64,000 nucleotides of DNA from positions 62,001 through 126,000 of the forward strand of contig NZ_JAIFAG010000002.1 of assembly GCF_020012125.1 (NCBI RefSeq). Reading direction: 5' to 3'. The translations under genes were made by a program, and so were the position numbers. Below are positions 15,201 to 26,300 of the stretch, piece by piece (position 1 is the stretch's first letter; every line of letters begins with the position of its first letter). Source of the stretch: Hymenobacter psoromatis (GTDB taxonomy: Bacteria; Bacteroidota; Bacteroidia; Cytophagales; Hymenobacteraceae). Under the pieces are notes generated by a model, which was not told the origin of the DNA, searched no databases, and worked only from the letters and a program-made list of their open reading frames with translations.

Positions 15201-17558
15201 CTACTTATCCGTTAGGCGTACGCGCAGCGTCGTGGTCTGCAAGTCCTCCGTGCGCGACGAGTTGCCCACCATCAATGTAAACTCGCCGGGTTCCACGGTG
15301 TACTTGTAGTTCAGGTCGTAGAAGCCTAGTCGGGCCGGGGTGATGGGCAGGGTAACTACTTGGCTCTTGCCGGGTTGCAGCGTAACGCGCTGAAAGCCTT
15401 TCAGCTCCTTCACGGGCCGAGTGACGGAGCTGACCTCGTCGCGGATGTAGAGCTGCACGATTTCCGTGGCCGGCCGGTTGCTCGCGTTGCGCACCGTTAC
15501 CGACACAGTAGTAGAGTCCGCGGGGCCGATTTCGGGCCGGGTCAGCTGAGGCTTGCTAAACGTAAACTGCCCGTAGCTCAGGCCGAAGCCGAAGGGGTAG
15601 AGCGGCGACACCTCGGCAAAGGCGTAGCCGCGCCGCGCCGTGAGCTTGTAGTTGTAGAACACCGGTAGCTGGCCCGCCGAGCGCGGAATGGACATACTAA
15701 GCTTGCCGGCCGGCGAGTAGTCGCCAAACAACACGTCGGCGATGGCGTTGCCGGTTTCCTGGCCCAGATACCAGCATTCGAACAGGGCAGTGGACTTCTG
15801 GCTGAGGTTGACGAAGGCGAGCGGCGCGCCGTTGATAACCACCGACACCACGGGCTTGCCGGTGGCGGCCAGCGCGTCGGCCAGCTCGTTCTGGCGGCCA
15901 ATTAGGTCGAGGTCGGCGCGATCGCCCATATGCGTGAGCGACCAGGCTTCGCGGGAAGTCTGCTCGTTGCCACCCACCGCCAGCACGATAATATCGGCCT
16001 CCTGCGCCACTTTCACGGCTTCGGCGATGCTCTGGCGGTCGGCCTCGGGGGTGGGCAGCACCACTTTATCCTCAAACCAGCCCTCGCTGACGGTGATTTT
16101 GCAGCCCTCGCTGTACAGCACCTTAGCCCGCGAGCCCACGCGCTGCTTGATACCGTCGAGCACGTTCACAAAGTAGCGCTGCTGCCCGCTATATTCGCCG
16201 AAGAGCGTGCGCCGGGCATTGGGGCCGATAACGGCGATGGTCTTGTACTTAGCCAAATCAAGCGGGGCCACCTGCTGGTCGTTTTTGAGCAGCACGATGG
16301 CCTCGCGGGCGGCCTGGCGTGCCAGCTGGGTGGCGGCGGGCGTACCGTTGGCCCGCTCGGCGGCCTTGGCATCCACGTAGGGGTCCTCGAACAAGCCCAG
16401 CCGGAATTTGTATTCCAACAGCTTGGCTACCAGCGTATCAATGCGGGCTTCGAGCACGGCTTTGCTGCGCACCAGCGCCACCAGCGAGGGGTAGGCTTCG
16501 GGGTTGGGCAGCTCGATATTGACCCCGGCGTTCACCGCCTGCCGTGCCGCGTCGGCGAAGTCGGCGGCCACTTTGTGGCCGTGGCCGTCGCCCCAGTTCA
16601 GCTCTTTTACGCCGAAGTAATCGGCCACCACGTAGCCTTTAAAGCCCCACTCGCGACGCAATATTCCGGTCAGTAGCCAGCGGTTGGCGTGCGAGGGCAC
16701 CCCGTCAATTTCGTTGTAGGAGGCCATCACGCTAGCTACGTGGGCGCGCTCCACGGCCTGCTGGAAGGGGTAGAGAAAGACATCGCGCAGCAGGCGCTCC
16801 GACACGTTGACGGGGGCCGTGTTAGTGCCGCCCTCGGGCTGGCCGTGGGCCGCGAAGTGCTTGAGGGTGGCCAGCACGTGCTTTTTATCGTGGTACGTGC
16901 CGTCGCCCTGCAGGCCGTTGACGGCGGCCACGCCCATTTCGCCCACCAGGTACGGGTCTTCGCCAAACGTTTCTTCGCAACGGCCCCAGCGCGGCTCGCG
17001 GGCCACGTCCACTACCGGCGAGAGTATCTGGTGCGCGCCGCGGCTGCGCGTTTCCTGGCCCACCACGGCGTAGAGTTGCCGCACCAGGGCGGGGTCGAAG
17101 GTGCCGGCCAGTGCAATGGGTTGCGGGAAGCTGGTGCTGCCCTTGCCCGCCAGCCCGTGCAGGCCCTCCTCGTGAATCACCACGGGAATACCCAGCCGGG
17201 TTTTCTCCACGAAGTAGCGTTGCAGCTCGTTGCTGACCCGCGCATTTTCGGCCGCGCCCAGCTCCACATTCTGGATTTTGCTGGCCACCGCGATTTGCCC
17301 CAGCCCGTCGGGGTAGCCGCGCCGGATGCGGCCCTCATCCAGCCGGCGCTCCTTGGTAAAGAGCGTGTCCTTACGCTCGTAGTTAATGCATACCATCTGC
17401 ATCACCTTCTCTTCCAGGGTCATGCGGCCAAGCAGGTCCCGCACGCGGTCGGCAATGGGGGCGCGGGGGTTTTTGTAGAGCGGCGGGGAGGGGCGGGCCA
17501 CGTCTAGTAATAAGGTGCTGGTGCTGGTGAGGAGCAGGAGGAGGGCGGTTGGGCGCAT
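15201..17558 (-). CDS. GH3 beta-glucosidase/beta-xylosidase, exported
   Basis: 785 residues from ATG 17558 (MRPTALLLLLTSTSTLLL, signal peptide); the frame is open 105 bp further up without support. The GH3 N-terminal barrel runs to about residue 390: RMTLEEKVMQM, HEEGLHGL, RWGRCEETFGEDPYL, LKHFAAHGQPEGG, and nucleophile D313 in GYVVADYFGV. The second alpha/beta domain (IAVIGPNARRT...) and a C-terminal fibronectin-III-like domain follow. It releases terminal xylose or glucose from oligosaccharides in the periplasm. It is the last gene of the leftward train behind GH115 and the GH43/117-like protein, so xylo-oligosaccharides are the likely substrate. Confidence 0.95.
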   Translation of the reverse strand: MRPTALLLLLTSTSTLLLDVARPSPPLYKNPRAPIADRVRDLLGRMTLEEKVMQMVCINYERKDTLFTKERRLDEGRIRRGYPDGLGQIAVASKIQNVELGAAENARVSNELQRYFVEKTRLGIPVVIHEEGLHGLAGKGSTSFPQPIALAGTFDPALVRQLYAVVGQETRSRGAHQILSPVVDVAREPRWGRCEETFGEDPYLVGEMGVAAVNGLQGDGTYHDKKHVLATLKHFAAHGQPEGGTNTAPVNVSERLLRDVFLYPFQQAVERAHVASVMASYNEIDGVPSHANRWLLTGILRREWGFKGYVVADYFGVKELNWGDGHGHKVAADFADAARQAVNAGVNIELPNPEAYPSLVALVRSKAVLEARIDTLVAKLLEYKFRLGLFEDPYVDAKAAERANGTPAATQLARQAAREAIVLLKNDQQVAPLDLAKYKTIAVIGPNARRTLFGEYSGQQRYFVNVLDGIKQRVGSRAKVLYSEGCKITVSEGWFEDKVVLPTPEADRQSIAEAVKVAQEADIIVLAVGGNEQTSREAWSLTHMGDRADLDLIGRQNELADALAATGKPVVSVVINGAPLAFVNLSQKSTALFECWYLGQETGNAIADVLFGDYSPAGKLSMSIPRSAGQLPVFYNYKLTARRGYAFAEVSPLYPFGFGLSYGQFTFSKPQLTRPEIGPADSTTVSVTVRNASNRPATEIVQLYIRDEVSSVTRPVKELKGFQRVTLQPGKSQVVTLPITPARLGFYDLNYKYTVEPGEFTLMVGNSSRTEDLQTTTLRVRLTDK

Positions 17559-17617
17559 TGGGGGGGACTTATATAGAGGAATCTTACTGCGCGGGGGTGA
17601 GGTACCAGGCAGGGCGA

Positions 17618-18598
17618 CTATTTTGCCCCAGCATCCGCCAAATAGGGCTGGTTGTGCTGCCACTTTACTTCCACTTTGGAAAAATACCAGGTGCGACCAT
17701 GGTCATTATTGCCCTGATAAAAGAGGTAGGTGCGCCCGTCGTCGTCGCGGAAAATAGCGGGGTGGCCCGACTCGCTGGAGTTCCAGGAGCCGGGCGGGCC
17801 GTTGCGTAGGAAAGGCTGGTCGGAGAGACGGGTCCAGCGCACGCCATCGCGGCTGCGGGCTACGCCAATCTGCTGGGGCTCATTATTATAGCCGCCGGCG
17901 TAGAACATGTAGAGCCATTTGCCGCGCCGCAAGCACGTAGCGCCTTCGATGCACTTGGTTTCCCAAGGCAGCCGGGGGCGCAGGATGGACGAGTCGGCGA
18001 GTTGCTGCCAGGCGGCATGGCCAAAGTCGGTTTGCAGGCTGCTGGTGGCGGCCACGCCCTGCATTTGAATCTGGTATGCGGGGTCGCGGGTGGCGAAGTA
18101 CATAAAGTAGCGGTTGCGGAAGGCGACCACCTCTGCGTCGATGGCGCGGCCCACCGTCCAGGCCCCGGTGGGGTGAAAAACCGGGTTGGAGGCATCGCGG
18201 ACGAAGTGCAGGCCATCGGTAGAGACGGCGTGGCAGATGGCATCCTTGGGGCCGGTCCCGTAGGTTTGGTAAAACAGATTTATCTTTCCATTAATAATTA
18301 GTGCATTGGGCGCGCAGAGGCCCTTCTTCTCGTACTCCTGCGTTGGCGGAATCTCCCCGACTTTGGTCCAGTGGGTGAGGTCGGTGGAGGCGGCAATGCC
18401 GATGCCCCACTGCTCGGGCGTGACGGGCACGGAATAATACAGCAGGTAGCGGCCCTGGAAGCGTACCACACTGGGGTCTTTGGCGGTGGGATTGGCCCGG
18501 TGGGTACTGTCGCTGTAATACATGGCCGGGTGCTGCTGGGCCACGGCCGGGGCCGCGCCCGCAAGCAGCATCAGGAAGGCAATTATTCTGATTAACAT
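17618..18598 (-). CDS. Five-bladed beta-propeller glycoside hydrolase (GH43/GH117-like)
   Basis: 326 residues from ATG 18598 (MLIRIIAFLMLLAGAAPAVA, signal peptide); an ATG ten codons upstream gives a worse signal. Seen: NPTAKDPSVVRFQGRYLLYY with the N-terminal catalytic-type Asp, GIGIAASTDLTHWTKVGEI, APNALIINGKINLFYQTY, and an acidic blade ECVxG-like segment KCIEGATCL. These are repeating beta-propeller blades as in GH43 and GH117. The exact family needs a search. It lies between GH115 and GH3 on the same strand, so it probably removes arabinose or a similar side group from xylan fragments. Confidence 0.75.
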   Translation of the reverse strand: MLIRIIAFLMLLAGAAPAVAQQHPAMYYSDSTHRANPTAKDPSVVRFQGRYLLYYSVPVTPEQWGIGIAASTDLTHWTKVGEIPPTQEYEKKGLCAPNALIINGKINLFYQTYGTGPKDAICHAVSTDGLHFVRDASNPVFHPTGAWTVGRAIDAEVVAFRNRYFMYFATRDPAYQIQMQGVAATSSLQTDFGHAAWQQLADSSILRPRLPWETKCIEGATCLRRGKWLYMFYAGGYNNEPQQIGVARSRDGVRWTRLSDQPFLRNGPPGSWNSSESGHPAIFRDDDGRTYLFYQGNNDHGRTWYFSKVEVKWQHNQPYLADAGAK

Positions 18599-18655
18599 AT
18601 TGGATGCCAAGATTCTAAAAATAACCATTCGCTAGGGTGCCGCGCCCTTGACTTG

Positions 18656-21583
18656 CTATCGGGCGGCGGGGTAGGCTGTTTCGGGGGGGCCTAGGAAGCT
18701 GGGCGGCAGCGGTTGCGGTTGCGTGCGCAGCACCAGCTTATCGAGCACCACGCCGGGGTCCACCATCCAGATTTTCAGTACCTGGCGGCCGGGCGCGGCC
18801 ACGCGGTGCTGACTCTGGCCCAGGGCGGCGGTGCGCAGGATATTACCCGCCCACACCTGGCTGTATTCTTCCGATTCGAGGCTGACAATGCGGGGCGGCT
18901 CGTCGTTGAGGGCGATGGCGTAGCGCAGCCCGCGCCCGGCATGAATGGTATGGGTGGGCCGGCAATACGCCGTAATGGCCACCGGACCGGGCGTAAACAA
19001 CTGCAAGTCATACTCTAGGCGCGGGGCCTGGCGCAGGGCCGCCGCCGTGGTGTCGAGGCTGGGCGCGGTGGCCGGCAGCGGTGTCACGGCATCGCCCAGG
19101 CGGCCCAGGCCGGGCACTACCGTCCAGGCAGCGGCCGCGCCCGGCCGCGCCCGCGAGAAGTGCGCGGCCTCAATGGCCACTGCTCCGTTTTCTTCGATAA
19201 AACCTTTGAAATCAACTAGTCCGACGGGCCGGTTGGCGGTAAGGCTGATTACCCGGCTGGCCCCCGCGCCGCGCACCGTGACGGTGCCCGCCAGGGTGGC
19301 CCCAGCGGGCGCGCGGGCCCAGTCCACGCGCACCCATACCCGCGCCTCGTCGGCCGCGGTGCCGCTGGCTGGGTTGAGCTGAATCCAAGGCGCGCTGGCC
19401 GTGGCTTGCCAGGCCAGCGGCGGGGGGCCGGTGTCAAATACGTCGAAGAAATGCTGTTCGGCTAGCCCGGCGGTGAAGGAAGGTAGCGTGCTGGGCGCGG
19501 TAGCCACTGCTTCGGTGCCCTCCACGGCCACCCTGAGGCCGGCCGCCGGGCCGGGCGCTACGTGGCCCACGGGCGGCATTTGGTAGGCGGCCCGGTCGCG
19601 AGGCTGGTACGACATGATGTGGTTCCACTTGCCGCCAGCCATCTGGGTATTGTAAAACTGAGTTTCCCGCTTGATTTGGGCGAATGCCGCTTCGGCTTCG
19701 GCGGCGTAACGGTTGGCGCTGGCGCGGCCCTGAGCGGCATAGAGGCGGCTGCGTTCGGCCTGCAAGGTCTTGACGTTCATTAAGCTAGCGGCGCGCACGG
19801 GGTAGGCCACCAGCTCGTAAAAGGCATCTTTGAGCCGGGGCTCGGTTTGGGCGTAGAGCGAATCGGTTTGCCGCACCAGCCGGGCCAGGGCCGCGAGGCG
19901 CTGCCCGGCCTCGTCGCCGTAGGCCACGGCGCTGAAGCCGGTGCGGGTGGGCTGCAGCATCTCGGGCCGCGCCACCGAGTTCAGGCGGTAATACTCGTCC
20001 AGCACCTGCCCGATAGCTGGCCCCTGCGCCGCCCCGAAGGTGCACGCGGCCCACGCCTGCAAGTAGTGGAGCTGGTTGAAGTGGCGAAACTGGTCCGGGT
20101 CCCAGGCTAGACGCATGAAAAACTCGGTGCCGATTTCGGCGGGCTTGAGGTCGCCCACGTTCACCAACCACACGGTACGGGCCTGGTAGTCATAGGCTTT
20201 GGTCATCTCTTCCCAAACCAGCGCGGGGGCGGTAGTACTCAGCCAGAGGTAGTCTTCGGGCTCGCCCCAGTACGAGAGGTGGTAGTACACGCCGCTGCCG
20301 CCACTGCGCTTTTGCTCCTGCGGCGTTGAGAGTTGGCGGATGTAGCCATGGTTGTCATCCACCCACATCAGGGTCACGTCGTCGGGCACTTTAAGGCCGC
20401 TGCGGTACAGGTCCAGCACTTCCTTGTAGGGCACGAATACCTGTGGCACTTTGGTCGGGTCGGGGTTGACGTGCTGGGCCAACATCCGGCGCTGGTCGGC
20501 AAACACCTCTTCGAGCACCTTGATTTTGGCGGCGGTGGTGTTTTCGCCCGGCATCCCGCTGTCGTTGAGGCCGCGCATACCCACGGTGTAGAGGTTTTCG
20601 TACTTGCCGTTGGTAACGACTCGCTGGTCCCAGAAGTCGTAGATATGCTGGCGGTTGCGGGCGTAGTTCCAGGGCCCTAGCTGCTTTTCGTCGTACTCGT
20701 AGGTGTTGCGCAGCATGGGCTCGTGGTGCGAGGCCCCCATCACGATGGCGTACTGGTCGGCCACCACCTTATTGCCCGGAAACGAGTTGAATGGCTTAGT
20801 GGAGGGGTGCATGGCCGGCCACAGGTAGTTGGCCCGCAGGCGCAGCAGCAATTCGCACACCTTGGCGTAGGTTTTGGGCCCGATGTCGTTGGTTTCGGGT
20901 TCATAGGTTTTGGCGGCCCAGGGCTGCAGGCCCCAGTCCTCATCATTGAGAAACACACCCCGATACTTCACTGCCGGCGCGGGCTGCGGGTGCGCGCCGG
21001 CCCGCACCCACAACGCCGCTTGGTGCGCGGGCCGCACGTCGGCCCACCACTGCCAAGGCGACACGCCCAGGGCCTCGGCCAGCGTGAAGGCCGCGTAGGC
21101 CGTTCCGCGCCGGTCGCTGCCCACCAGCACCAGCCCGTGCTTGATGCCCCGCACGGGGTTTTCCACCGTCAATATGTTGTAGGATTCCCACTGGCCTTTC
21201 AGGCCGGCCACGTCAATTTTATGCGTCACTACTAGCTTGTCAATCAGCGCATTACGACCCAACGTGCCCATAAAAACGGCGTAATCGGCCGGCTTGGGCG
21301 GCTGGGTTGACACGGTGGGTTGGGTGCCCGCCACGCTGGCCACGTCGGCGGCCAGGCAGCGGGCGGCAATATGCACTACTTCGGCATCGGCGGTGTCCAC
21401 AAAAATGGGGGCTGACCTTCCTCCCTGGGCCAGTCGGAAGGCCGTGCCGTCGGTGGTGGCGTTGACTACGATGGGCCGCACGGGGGCCGCCCGGGCGGGG
21501 GTAGGCGTGGCCAGGCAAGCCAGCGTGGCGCTGACCAGGAGCCGGAGCAGGCGAGTAAGCGGCCACTCAAAATTAACTATCAT
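18656..21583 (-). CDS. GH115 xylan alpha-1,2-glucuronidase
   Basis: 975 residues with an N-terminal signal (LLRLLVSATLACLATPTPARA). The signature block KYRGVFLNDEDWGLQPWAAK, the following DIGPKTYAKVCELLLRLRANYLWPAMH, and TLMWVDDNHGYIRQLSTP are highly characteristic of GH115. C-terminal beta-sandwich modules (PWIQLNPASG, TVTVRG) complete the usual length. It removes (4-O-methyl-)glucuronic acid from internal and terminal xylose of glucuronoxylan in the periplasm. Together with GH3 and the GH43/117-like neighbour this sets the substrate of the first susCD locus. Confidence 0.95.
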   Translation of the reverse strand: MIVNFEWPLTRLLRLLVSATLACLATPTPARAAPVRPIVVNATTDGTAFRLAQGGRSAPIFVDTADAEVVHIAARCLAADVASVAGTQPTVSTQPPKPADYAVFMGTLGRNALIDKLVVTHKIDVAGLKGQWESYNILTVENPVRGIKHGLVLVGSDRRGTAYAAFTLAEALGVSPWQWWADVRPAHQAALWVRAGAHPQPAPAVKYRGVFLNDEDWGLQPWAAKTYEPETNDIGPKTYAKVCELLLRLRANYLWPAMHPSTKPFNSFPGNKVVADQYAIVMGASHHEPMLRNTYEYDEKQLGPWNYARNRQHIYDFWDQRVVTNGKYENLYTVGMRGLNDSGMPGENTTAAKIKVLEEVFADQRRMLAQHVNPDPTKVPQVFVPYKEVLDLYRSGLKVPDDVTLMWVDDNHGYIRQLSTPQEQKRSGGSGVYYHLSYWGEPEDYLWLSTTAPALVWEEMTKAYDYQARTVWLVNVGDLKPAEIGTEFFMRLAWDPDQFRHFNQLHYLQAWAACTFGAAQGPAIGQVLDEYYRLNSVARPEMLQPTRTGFSAVAYGDEAGQRLAALARLVRQTDSLYAQTEPRLKDAFYELVAYPVRAASLMNVKTLQAERSRLYAAQGRASANRYAAEAEAAFAQIKRETQFYNTQMAGGKWNHIMSYQPRDRAAYQMPPVGHVAPGPAAGLRVAVEGTEAVATAPSTLPSFTAGLAEQHFFDVFDTGPPPLAWQATASAPWIQLNPASGTAADEARVWVRVDWARAPAGATLAGTVTVRGAGASRVISLTANRPVGLVDFKGFIEENGAVAIEAAHFSRARPGAAAAWTVVPGLGRLGDAVTPLPATAPSLDTTAAALRQAPRLEYDLQLFTPGPVAITAYCRPTHTIHAGRGLRYAIALNDEPPRIVSLESEEYSQVWAGNILRTAALGQSQHRVAAPGRQVLKIWMVDPGVVLDKLVLRTQPQPLPPSFLGPPETAYPAAR

Positions 21584-21638
21584 CTAAGCACTTAGTTGTG
21601 AATATTTTCGCGCCCTAGGCCAATAGTGCCCCTACCCC

Positions 21639-23300
21639 TCAGTAGCCCGGATTCTGCGGCAGCTTCACTTCCCGGTTGCGCTCAATCTCCGAAGACGGGA
21701 TGGGAAGCAAATTGAATCGGGGCTGAATATCAGCGTAGTACGGGTTGCACTTCTTCACCCGGTCGTAGAGCAGGCCCAGGCGCATGAGCGTGAGGCGGCG
21801 CTTTTCTTCCACGCCCAGCTCGCGCATCCGTTCATCCAGGATGTAGTCGATGTTCACGCTGCCGGGCGCCACGGGCGAAGCATTGGCCCGCGCCCGAACG
21901 AAGTTGAGGTCGGCGGCGGCGGCGGTGAGGTTGTTGAGCTTCAGGTAGGCCTCGGCGCGTATCAGGTACGTTTCGGGCAGCCGAAACATGTACTGGTCGG
22001 CGTAGGTGCCGCCGGCGCTCGACTTGAGGTAGAGTGTAGCCGGGTCGATATAGAGAGCGGCCGGGTGCTGGCCCGGCGTCGTCACCTTCGACTGGTAGGC
22101 CGAAAACGGCCGGCTGGGCACAACAACGTCGGCGGGTGGGCTCTCAGTCGAAACCGTCTTGCCGTAGTAGGCCGGGGTAGCGGGGTTGTTATAGGTGAAA
22201 ACGCGCACAAAATTGTGGTTAGCATTGCGCATGTCGGTGGTGAAGTCACTGGCCCAGATGGTATTGGAGAAGTACTTGGTCGAGAGGCCCAGTGCCACGC
22301 CTCGGCCGCCGTGCAAGTCGCCGGTGGGCCAGCGGAAGGGCGATACGCCACCCGTTACGAAGCTACCCAGCCCCACTCCGAAGTGCCGCTCATAGAGGGC
22401 CGAGCCCAGGAAACCGGTTGAGGTGGCGCTGCCGCCCGGCAGGTCGGTTTCAAACTGCACCACCCAGATGCCTTCCGTGTTGCCGGCCGAGCGGTTCTGG
22501 TTGTTACGCCGAAATAGGTCGTAGTACACGTCGCCGGGCATTACCCCGGCAGTCGAGCCGAAGCGGGCACGCATCAGCTTCATATTTGGGTCGCCAATAA
22601 CTGCCGTGGCGGCCGTCACGGCCTGCTGGTACTGCCCGGCCGCCAGCGCCACTTCGGCCAGTAGGTGCTGGGCGGCGGCGTTGCTAATTTCGCCGTCGCG
22701 CACGGCTGTGGGACCAGGCAAGTTAGCCGCCGCAATCGTCAGGTCGGCAATGGCTTGCTTATACACGTCGGCTTGCGGCGCGCGGGTGTAGTTATAGGCT
22801 GCGCTCGTTACCTCCGCCGTCACCAGCGGCACGTCGCCATACATATACGTGAGCGTGCGGTAGGCGAAGGCTCGGAAAAACCGCGCCCGGCCTTCCACCA
22901 CTTTCTGGTCGGCATCGCCCACGGCTGAAGTCGGCAGCCGTGAGATTATCGTATTGGCCTCGGCCACAATTTTATACAGCCCCTGCCAATGAGTGTTGGC
23001 GAGCGTGGCTGAAGGGTCGAGTGTGGCGGCGTAGTTGGTAAAGCGGTCCACCGAGGGCGAGCCGTCAAACACGATATCGGTGCCGTAGAGATAATCCATC
23101 GGCGCGGTTTCGTTGCGGGTGTAGAACTCGATGCGAACCAGGCTGTAGAGGTTGTTGGTGGCGGCCTGAAAATTGGCCAGCGTGTTGTAAGAATTGGTGG
23201 TGCTGAGAAAGTCCAAGGGCTGCTCGTCCAGAAACTCTTTTTTGCAGGCGGTGGCGCTGAGCAGTAGCAACGGCAGCAGCAGTTTGTAGCGGGTTTTCAT
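21639..23300 (-). CDS. SusD/RagB-family glycan-binding lipoprotein
   Basis: 553 residues. Lipoprotein signal MKTRYKLLLPLLLLSATAC with Cys19, then KEFLDEQPLDFLSTTN as in SusD proteins. TPR-like helices follow (RARFFRAFAYRTLTYMYGDVPLV), and the C-terminal SusD domain ends with RFNLLPIPSSEIERNREVKLPQNPGY, the family hallmark. It forms the lid of the SusC transporter encoded 12 bp upstream and captures oligosaccharide at the cell surface. Confidence 0.96.
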   Translation of the reverse strand: MKTRYKLLLPLLLLSATACKKEFLDEQPLDFLSTTNSYNTLANFQAATNNLYSLVRIEFYTRNETAPMDYLYGTDIVFDGSPSVDRFTNYAATLDPSATLANTHWQGLYKIVAEANTIISRLPTSAVGDADQKVVEGRARFFRAFAYRTLTYMYGDVPLVTAEVTSAAYNYTRAPQADVYKQAIADLTIAAANLPGPTAVRDGEISNAAAQHLLAEVALAAGQYQQAVTAATAVIGDPNMKLMRARFGSTAGVMPGDVYYDLFRRNNQNRSAGNTEGIWVVQFETDLPGGSATSTGFLGSALYERHFGVGLGSFVTGGVSPFRWPTGDLHGGRGVALGLSTKYFSNTIWASDFTTDMRNANHNFVRVFTYNNPATPAYYGKTVSTESPPADVVVPSRPFSAYQSKVTTPGQHPAALYIDPATLYLKSSAGGTYADQYMFRLPETYLIRAEAYLKLNNLTAAAADLNFVRARANASPVAPGSVNIDYILDERMRELGVEEKRRLTLMRLGLLYDRVKKCNPYYADIQPRFNLLPIPSSEIERNREVKLPQNPGY

Positions 23301-23312
23301 GGTTTTAAACCG

Positions 23313-26300
23313 TTAAAAAGTGATGTTTACCCCGGTCGAATAAGTGCGCAGCACGGGGCGGGCATTGTTGAATGCGCCGAAGTTGTCGACCAGGCCCACG
23401 CCCGTTTCGGGGTCCCAGCCTTTCCAGTTCGTCCAGGTAATCAGGTTATTGCCGCTCACAAACACACTTAAATTGTCGGCCGATAGCTTGCTGGTCAGCG
23501 CCTTGCCGAAATGGTAGGTCAGCGACACGTTTTGCAGGCGCACGAAGTTGCGGCTACGGTACACGGTCGGGGCCAGGGCCGGGCCCACGGCCGAGCGCGG
23601 GTACTCGGCATTGGGATTGCTCGGCGACCAGTAGTCGATGTCGCTGAAGTAGTTGAAGCGGCGCGAGTTGTCGCTGAGCACGCTGCCGATGCCGTTGTAG
23701 TTGGCCCCCAGGTAACTGTCTTTGCCGCCCTGCACCGAGTTGATGAACGCGGTGAGCGTAAAGCCCTTGTAGTCAAACGTATTCAGCACGCTGAAGCGGT
23801 ACGAGGGCTCCTGGTTACCAATAAACACGCGGTCGTCGAGGCGCGTAAACTTGCCGTCGCCGTTGGCATCTACCACCCGGTAGGTGCCGGGGTAGTAACC
23901 GGCCGGAATGTTGTCGCCCAGCTGGTAAATGCCGTTCACCTGCAGGTCGTAGATGGTCTGGATGGGCTTGCCGATGAACAGGTTGCTGTTGACCAAATCC
24001 TGCTCCGTGCCGTTGCCGTTGGCATCGAGCCCCAGCCCCACCAGCTTCAGAATCTTGTTGCGGTTGGATGATACGTTAAAGGTCGTGTTCCACTTGAAGG
24101 CGGGGGTAGCGATGTTGGCGGTTGTCAGCGTCACCTCAATGCCCTTGTTACTGACCTGCCCCACGTTAGTGCGCACCGTCTGGAAGCCCGTGATACCGGG
24201 GATGTTCACGTCGAAGAGCAGGTCGCTGGTCTTGGTGCTGTACACATCCACGTTGCCGGAAATGCGGTTTTTCAGCAGCACGTAGTCCAGGCCTACGTTG
24301 AAGCCCTTAGTCGATTCCCACTTTAGGTTGGGGTTGGAAAGCGTTTGCACCTGCTGGCCAAACTGCGTGCTGCCCCCGTCGCCGAACACGTAGGCGGCCC
24401 CCGCCGATACCTGCGCCAGCGAGGAGTAGCGGCTGGTGAGGTTGCCGCTGGCTCCGTAGCCAGCCCGCAGCTTCAAAAAATTCACCCACGACTGCTTGAA
24501 AAAAGGCTCGTTGGTGATAATCCAGCCCAGGGCCGCCGACGGGAACGCGCCGTACTTATTGTTCGTGGCAAAGCCCGAAAAGCCGTCGCGCCGGATGGTA
24601 GCCGTGAGCAGGTAACGGTCCAGAAACTTATAGTTGAGGCGGGCCATCTGTCCGTTCAGCGTCTCCTGGTAGCCATCGGAAGAGTTGCGCTGGATGGCGC
24701 CCTGCTGCAGGCTGTTGTAGCCCAGCGTGAGGTTGGAAAAGCCCATGGCATCTGCCAGCGTGTGGTTGGACTGCCGCTTGATGGCGCTGTAGAGCAGCGT
24801 CAGCGTGAAGTCATGCTTCTCGTTGAAGTTGCGGTTGTAGGTAACGATGTTATCAAATGTGGATTCGTAGTACTGGTTGTTATCCTTGTAGGCGCGACCG
24901 GTGAGGCCGGCGTCGTACTGGCTGGCGTAGTAGTGGCTGTCGTTGCGATAGTTGTTGCCGAAGTTGGTACGGTAGTTCAGGCCCTTCACAAACGGCACGC
25001 TGATATCGGAAAAGAAATTCCCGAAAAAGCTCAGCCGCTTATCGTAGTCGGCCACGTTGTAGGTGTTGAACGGGTTGGGGTTCACCGTGCCGTCCGGAAA
25101 CGGGATGATATTGCCGTTGGCATCGTAGGGCGTGAGCAGGGGAGAGGCCCGCACGAGGTCGGCCAGCGAGGGCTCGGCCCCGCTGTAGTCGTTGATGGAG
25201 GCAAACGACTGCGTGCCCAGCTTCCACCAATTGGTTACCTGCGTTTCGAGGTTCACCCGTACAGTTTTGCGGTTGAAGTCGTCGTTTTTGATAAAGCCCC
25301 GCTGCTTGTTGTAACCCGCTGAGAACAGGTAGGTTGTTTTGTCGCTACCCCCCGAAATACTCACCTCGTGGTTTTGCACGTAGCCCGTCTGGGTGCCCGC
25401 CCCCCACCAGTCGTAGTCATTGGGCAATATCTGGTTGTTGGCATCCAGGGCCGAGCGGTCCACGTTGGCTGCCAGGTTGTAGGCCGGGTTGGGCGTGGTG
25501 TAGTCGGGTGGCAGGTAGGCCTGCAGATACGTCAGGTCCTTAATGCGTTGCAAGTACTGGTCGCGGTTGAGCGGGTGCAGGTTCACGGTGGGCCGCTGCC
25601 CGGCAATGTAACCCGAATAGTTGAAGCGGGGCTTCTGATTGGCCCGCCCGCGCCGGGTGGTGATGAGCAGCACGCCGTTGGCGGCCTGCGCCCCGTACAC
25701 GGCCGTGGAGCTGGCATCCTTGAGCACGTCAACCGAAGCAATGTCGTCGGGGTTGAGCGACGAGAGCGCGCCCGTGAAAATGATGCCGTCGAGCACAATC
25801 AGCACGTTGGCATTGCCGCTGATGGTGGTGGCCCCGCGAATCTGAATGCTGGGGTTGGCGCCTGCCGCGCTTATCTGCCCCACGTTGAGGCCCGGCACCG
25901 TGCCCTGCAGCGACTGCGTGATGTTGGTGTTGGGCTGGTTGCGGAAAGACTCGATATTGGCGCTGACTACCGCGCCGGTCAGGTCTTCCTTGCGCTGGGT
26001 GCCGTAGCCCACCACCACCACATCATCGAGCGCCTTGGACGAGGCCACGAGCTTGATGTTCACCGTCGTTTGGTCGTTAATGGCCAGTTCCTGCTCGGTG
26101 TAGCCGACGAAGGAAAAGCGGATGACCCCCGTGCCGTTGGGCAAAGCGATGGAGTACTTGCCCTCGGCATCGGTCGAGGCGCCGGTCGAGGTGCCTTTCA
26201 GCACCACCGTCACGCCGGGCAGGCCGGCTCCGGTTTCGTCGGTTACGGTGCCCTTGACCGTGCGGGTGGTCTGGGCCACGGCGGCCAGGGGCGCTACCAG